From positions 2,641,314-2,705,313 of the forward strand of contig CP136068.1 of NCBI GenBank assembly GCA_032622095.1: DNA of 64,000 nt, in the 5' to 3' direction. Positions 63,783-64,000 of the stretch are shown piece by piece (positions within the stretch are counted from its first letter, which is position 1; each line of letters starts with the position of its first letter). Under the pieces are notes generated by a model, which was not told where the DNA came from, did not search any database, and saw only the letters and a program-made list of their open reading frames with translations. Position numbers and translations under genes: made by a program. Source of the DNA: Siphonodentalium dalli. Lineage: Eukaryota; Mollusca; Scaphopoda; Gadilida; Siphonodentaliidae.

Positions 63783-64000
63783 TCTGGCCAGTCTGTGAAA
63801 TATGAGAATGGAATGTAAATGTAATAACAAACTAATGTAAATAAAAAAGGGATTTTCATCCATATGTCAGCAGGAAAAAACTAATGTCAATTGTTGGACT
63901 GGTTCAGATGTCCAGAAATTTGTTTTCACAATCTATCGCTTAGATTGTACAAGGTTTACCAGCTAATCTATAATGGTCAGTCTGTGAAATATGAGAATGG
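63783..64000. repeat. Direct repeat running off the window end
   Basis: CAGTCTGTGAAATATGAGAA + TGG at 63789 and again at 63978-64000, ~189 bp apart: either the start of a tandem array or flanking direct repeats. Confidence 0.7.

Overview
The window looks like non-coding, repeat-saturated DNA from an animal nuclear genome, most likely a marine mollusc or another lophotrochozoan. The reasons are low gene density, canonical GT/AG splice signals on short exons, an APE-type non-LTR retrotransposon, a tRNA-derived SINE ending in AATCAATCA, many MITEs and many minisatellites. There are no bacterial gene features. The species cannot be named from sequence alone.

Host coding content is scarce. Two short plus-strand exon candidates have good splice signals: 15459-15585 (acidic, 40 codons from its ATG) and 37384-37467 (28 codons, basic then Gly/Asn-rich). 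Both have phase-0 donors, so they could be alternative or successive 5' exons of one large gene whose introns fill much of the window. A possible 33-nt microexon lies at 63193-63225, and a decayed zinc-binding (CxxC...CxxC) gene relic at 12651-12961. I cannot name these proteins.

Mobile DNA dominates. (1) Family A: 26 copies of a 213-bp almost perfectly palindromic MITE with CAGTAATGCCC ends and TA target sites (Tc1/mariner-like). (2) A group of TTAA-flanked elements with CCCTT ends (piggyBac-like target site): family B (~400 bp, 11 copies), C (~250 or ~206 bp), D, F and one 1.58-kb element at 19768-21342. Families B, C and D share the same ~69-bp palindromic hairpin module. (3) Family E: palindromic MITEs with AAGCCTG ends; one copy has a 10-bp target duplication confirmed by a paralogous empty site. 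(4) A nearly complete LINE on the minus strand (54319-59853) with a 98-bp target-site duplication, ORF1, and an endonuclease/reverse-transcriptase ORF2 broken by a single stop codon. (5) A 5'-truncated second LINE (8126-8760), and a tRNA-headed SINE (44464) plus a headless copy (51317).

Layout: 0.7-1.6 kb 58-bp minisatellite; 1.8-9.6 kb MITE clusters with a 28-bp minisatellite; 10-17 kb MITEs, zinc-finger relic and the first exon; 17.7-18.5 kb degenerate array; 19.8-21.3 kb TTAA element with NRF1- and RFX-like motifs; 22.3-23.0 kb poly-G array; 23-34 kb MITEs and several arrays; 34.2-37.5 kb comparatively repeat-poor, ending in the second exon; 38.0-40.7 kb 31-bp minisatellite with higher-order structure; 41-49 kb MITEs and SINE; 49-51 kb two minisatellites; 52-61 kb a diverged, repeatedly duplicated segment split by TEs including the LINE; 60.6-63.7 kb three family B copies.
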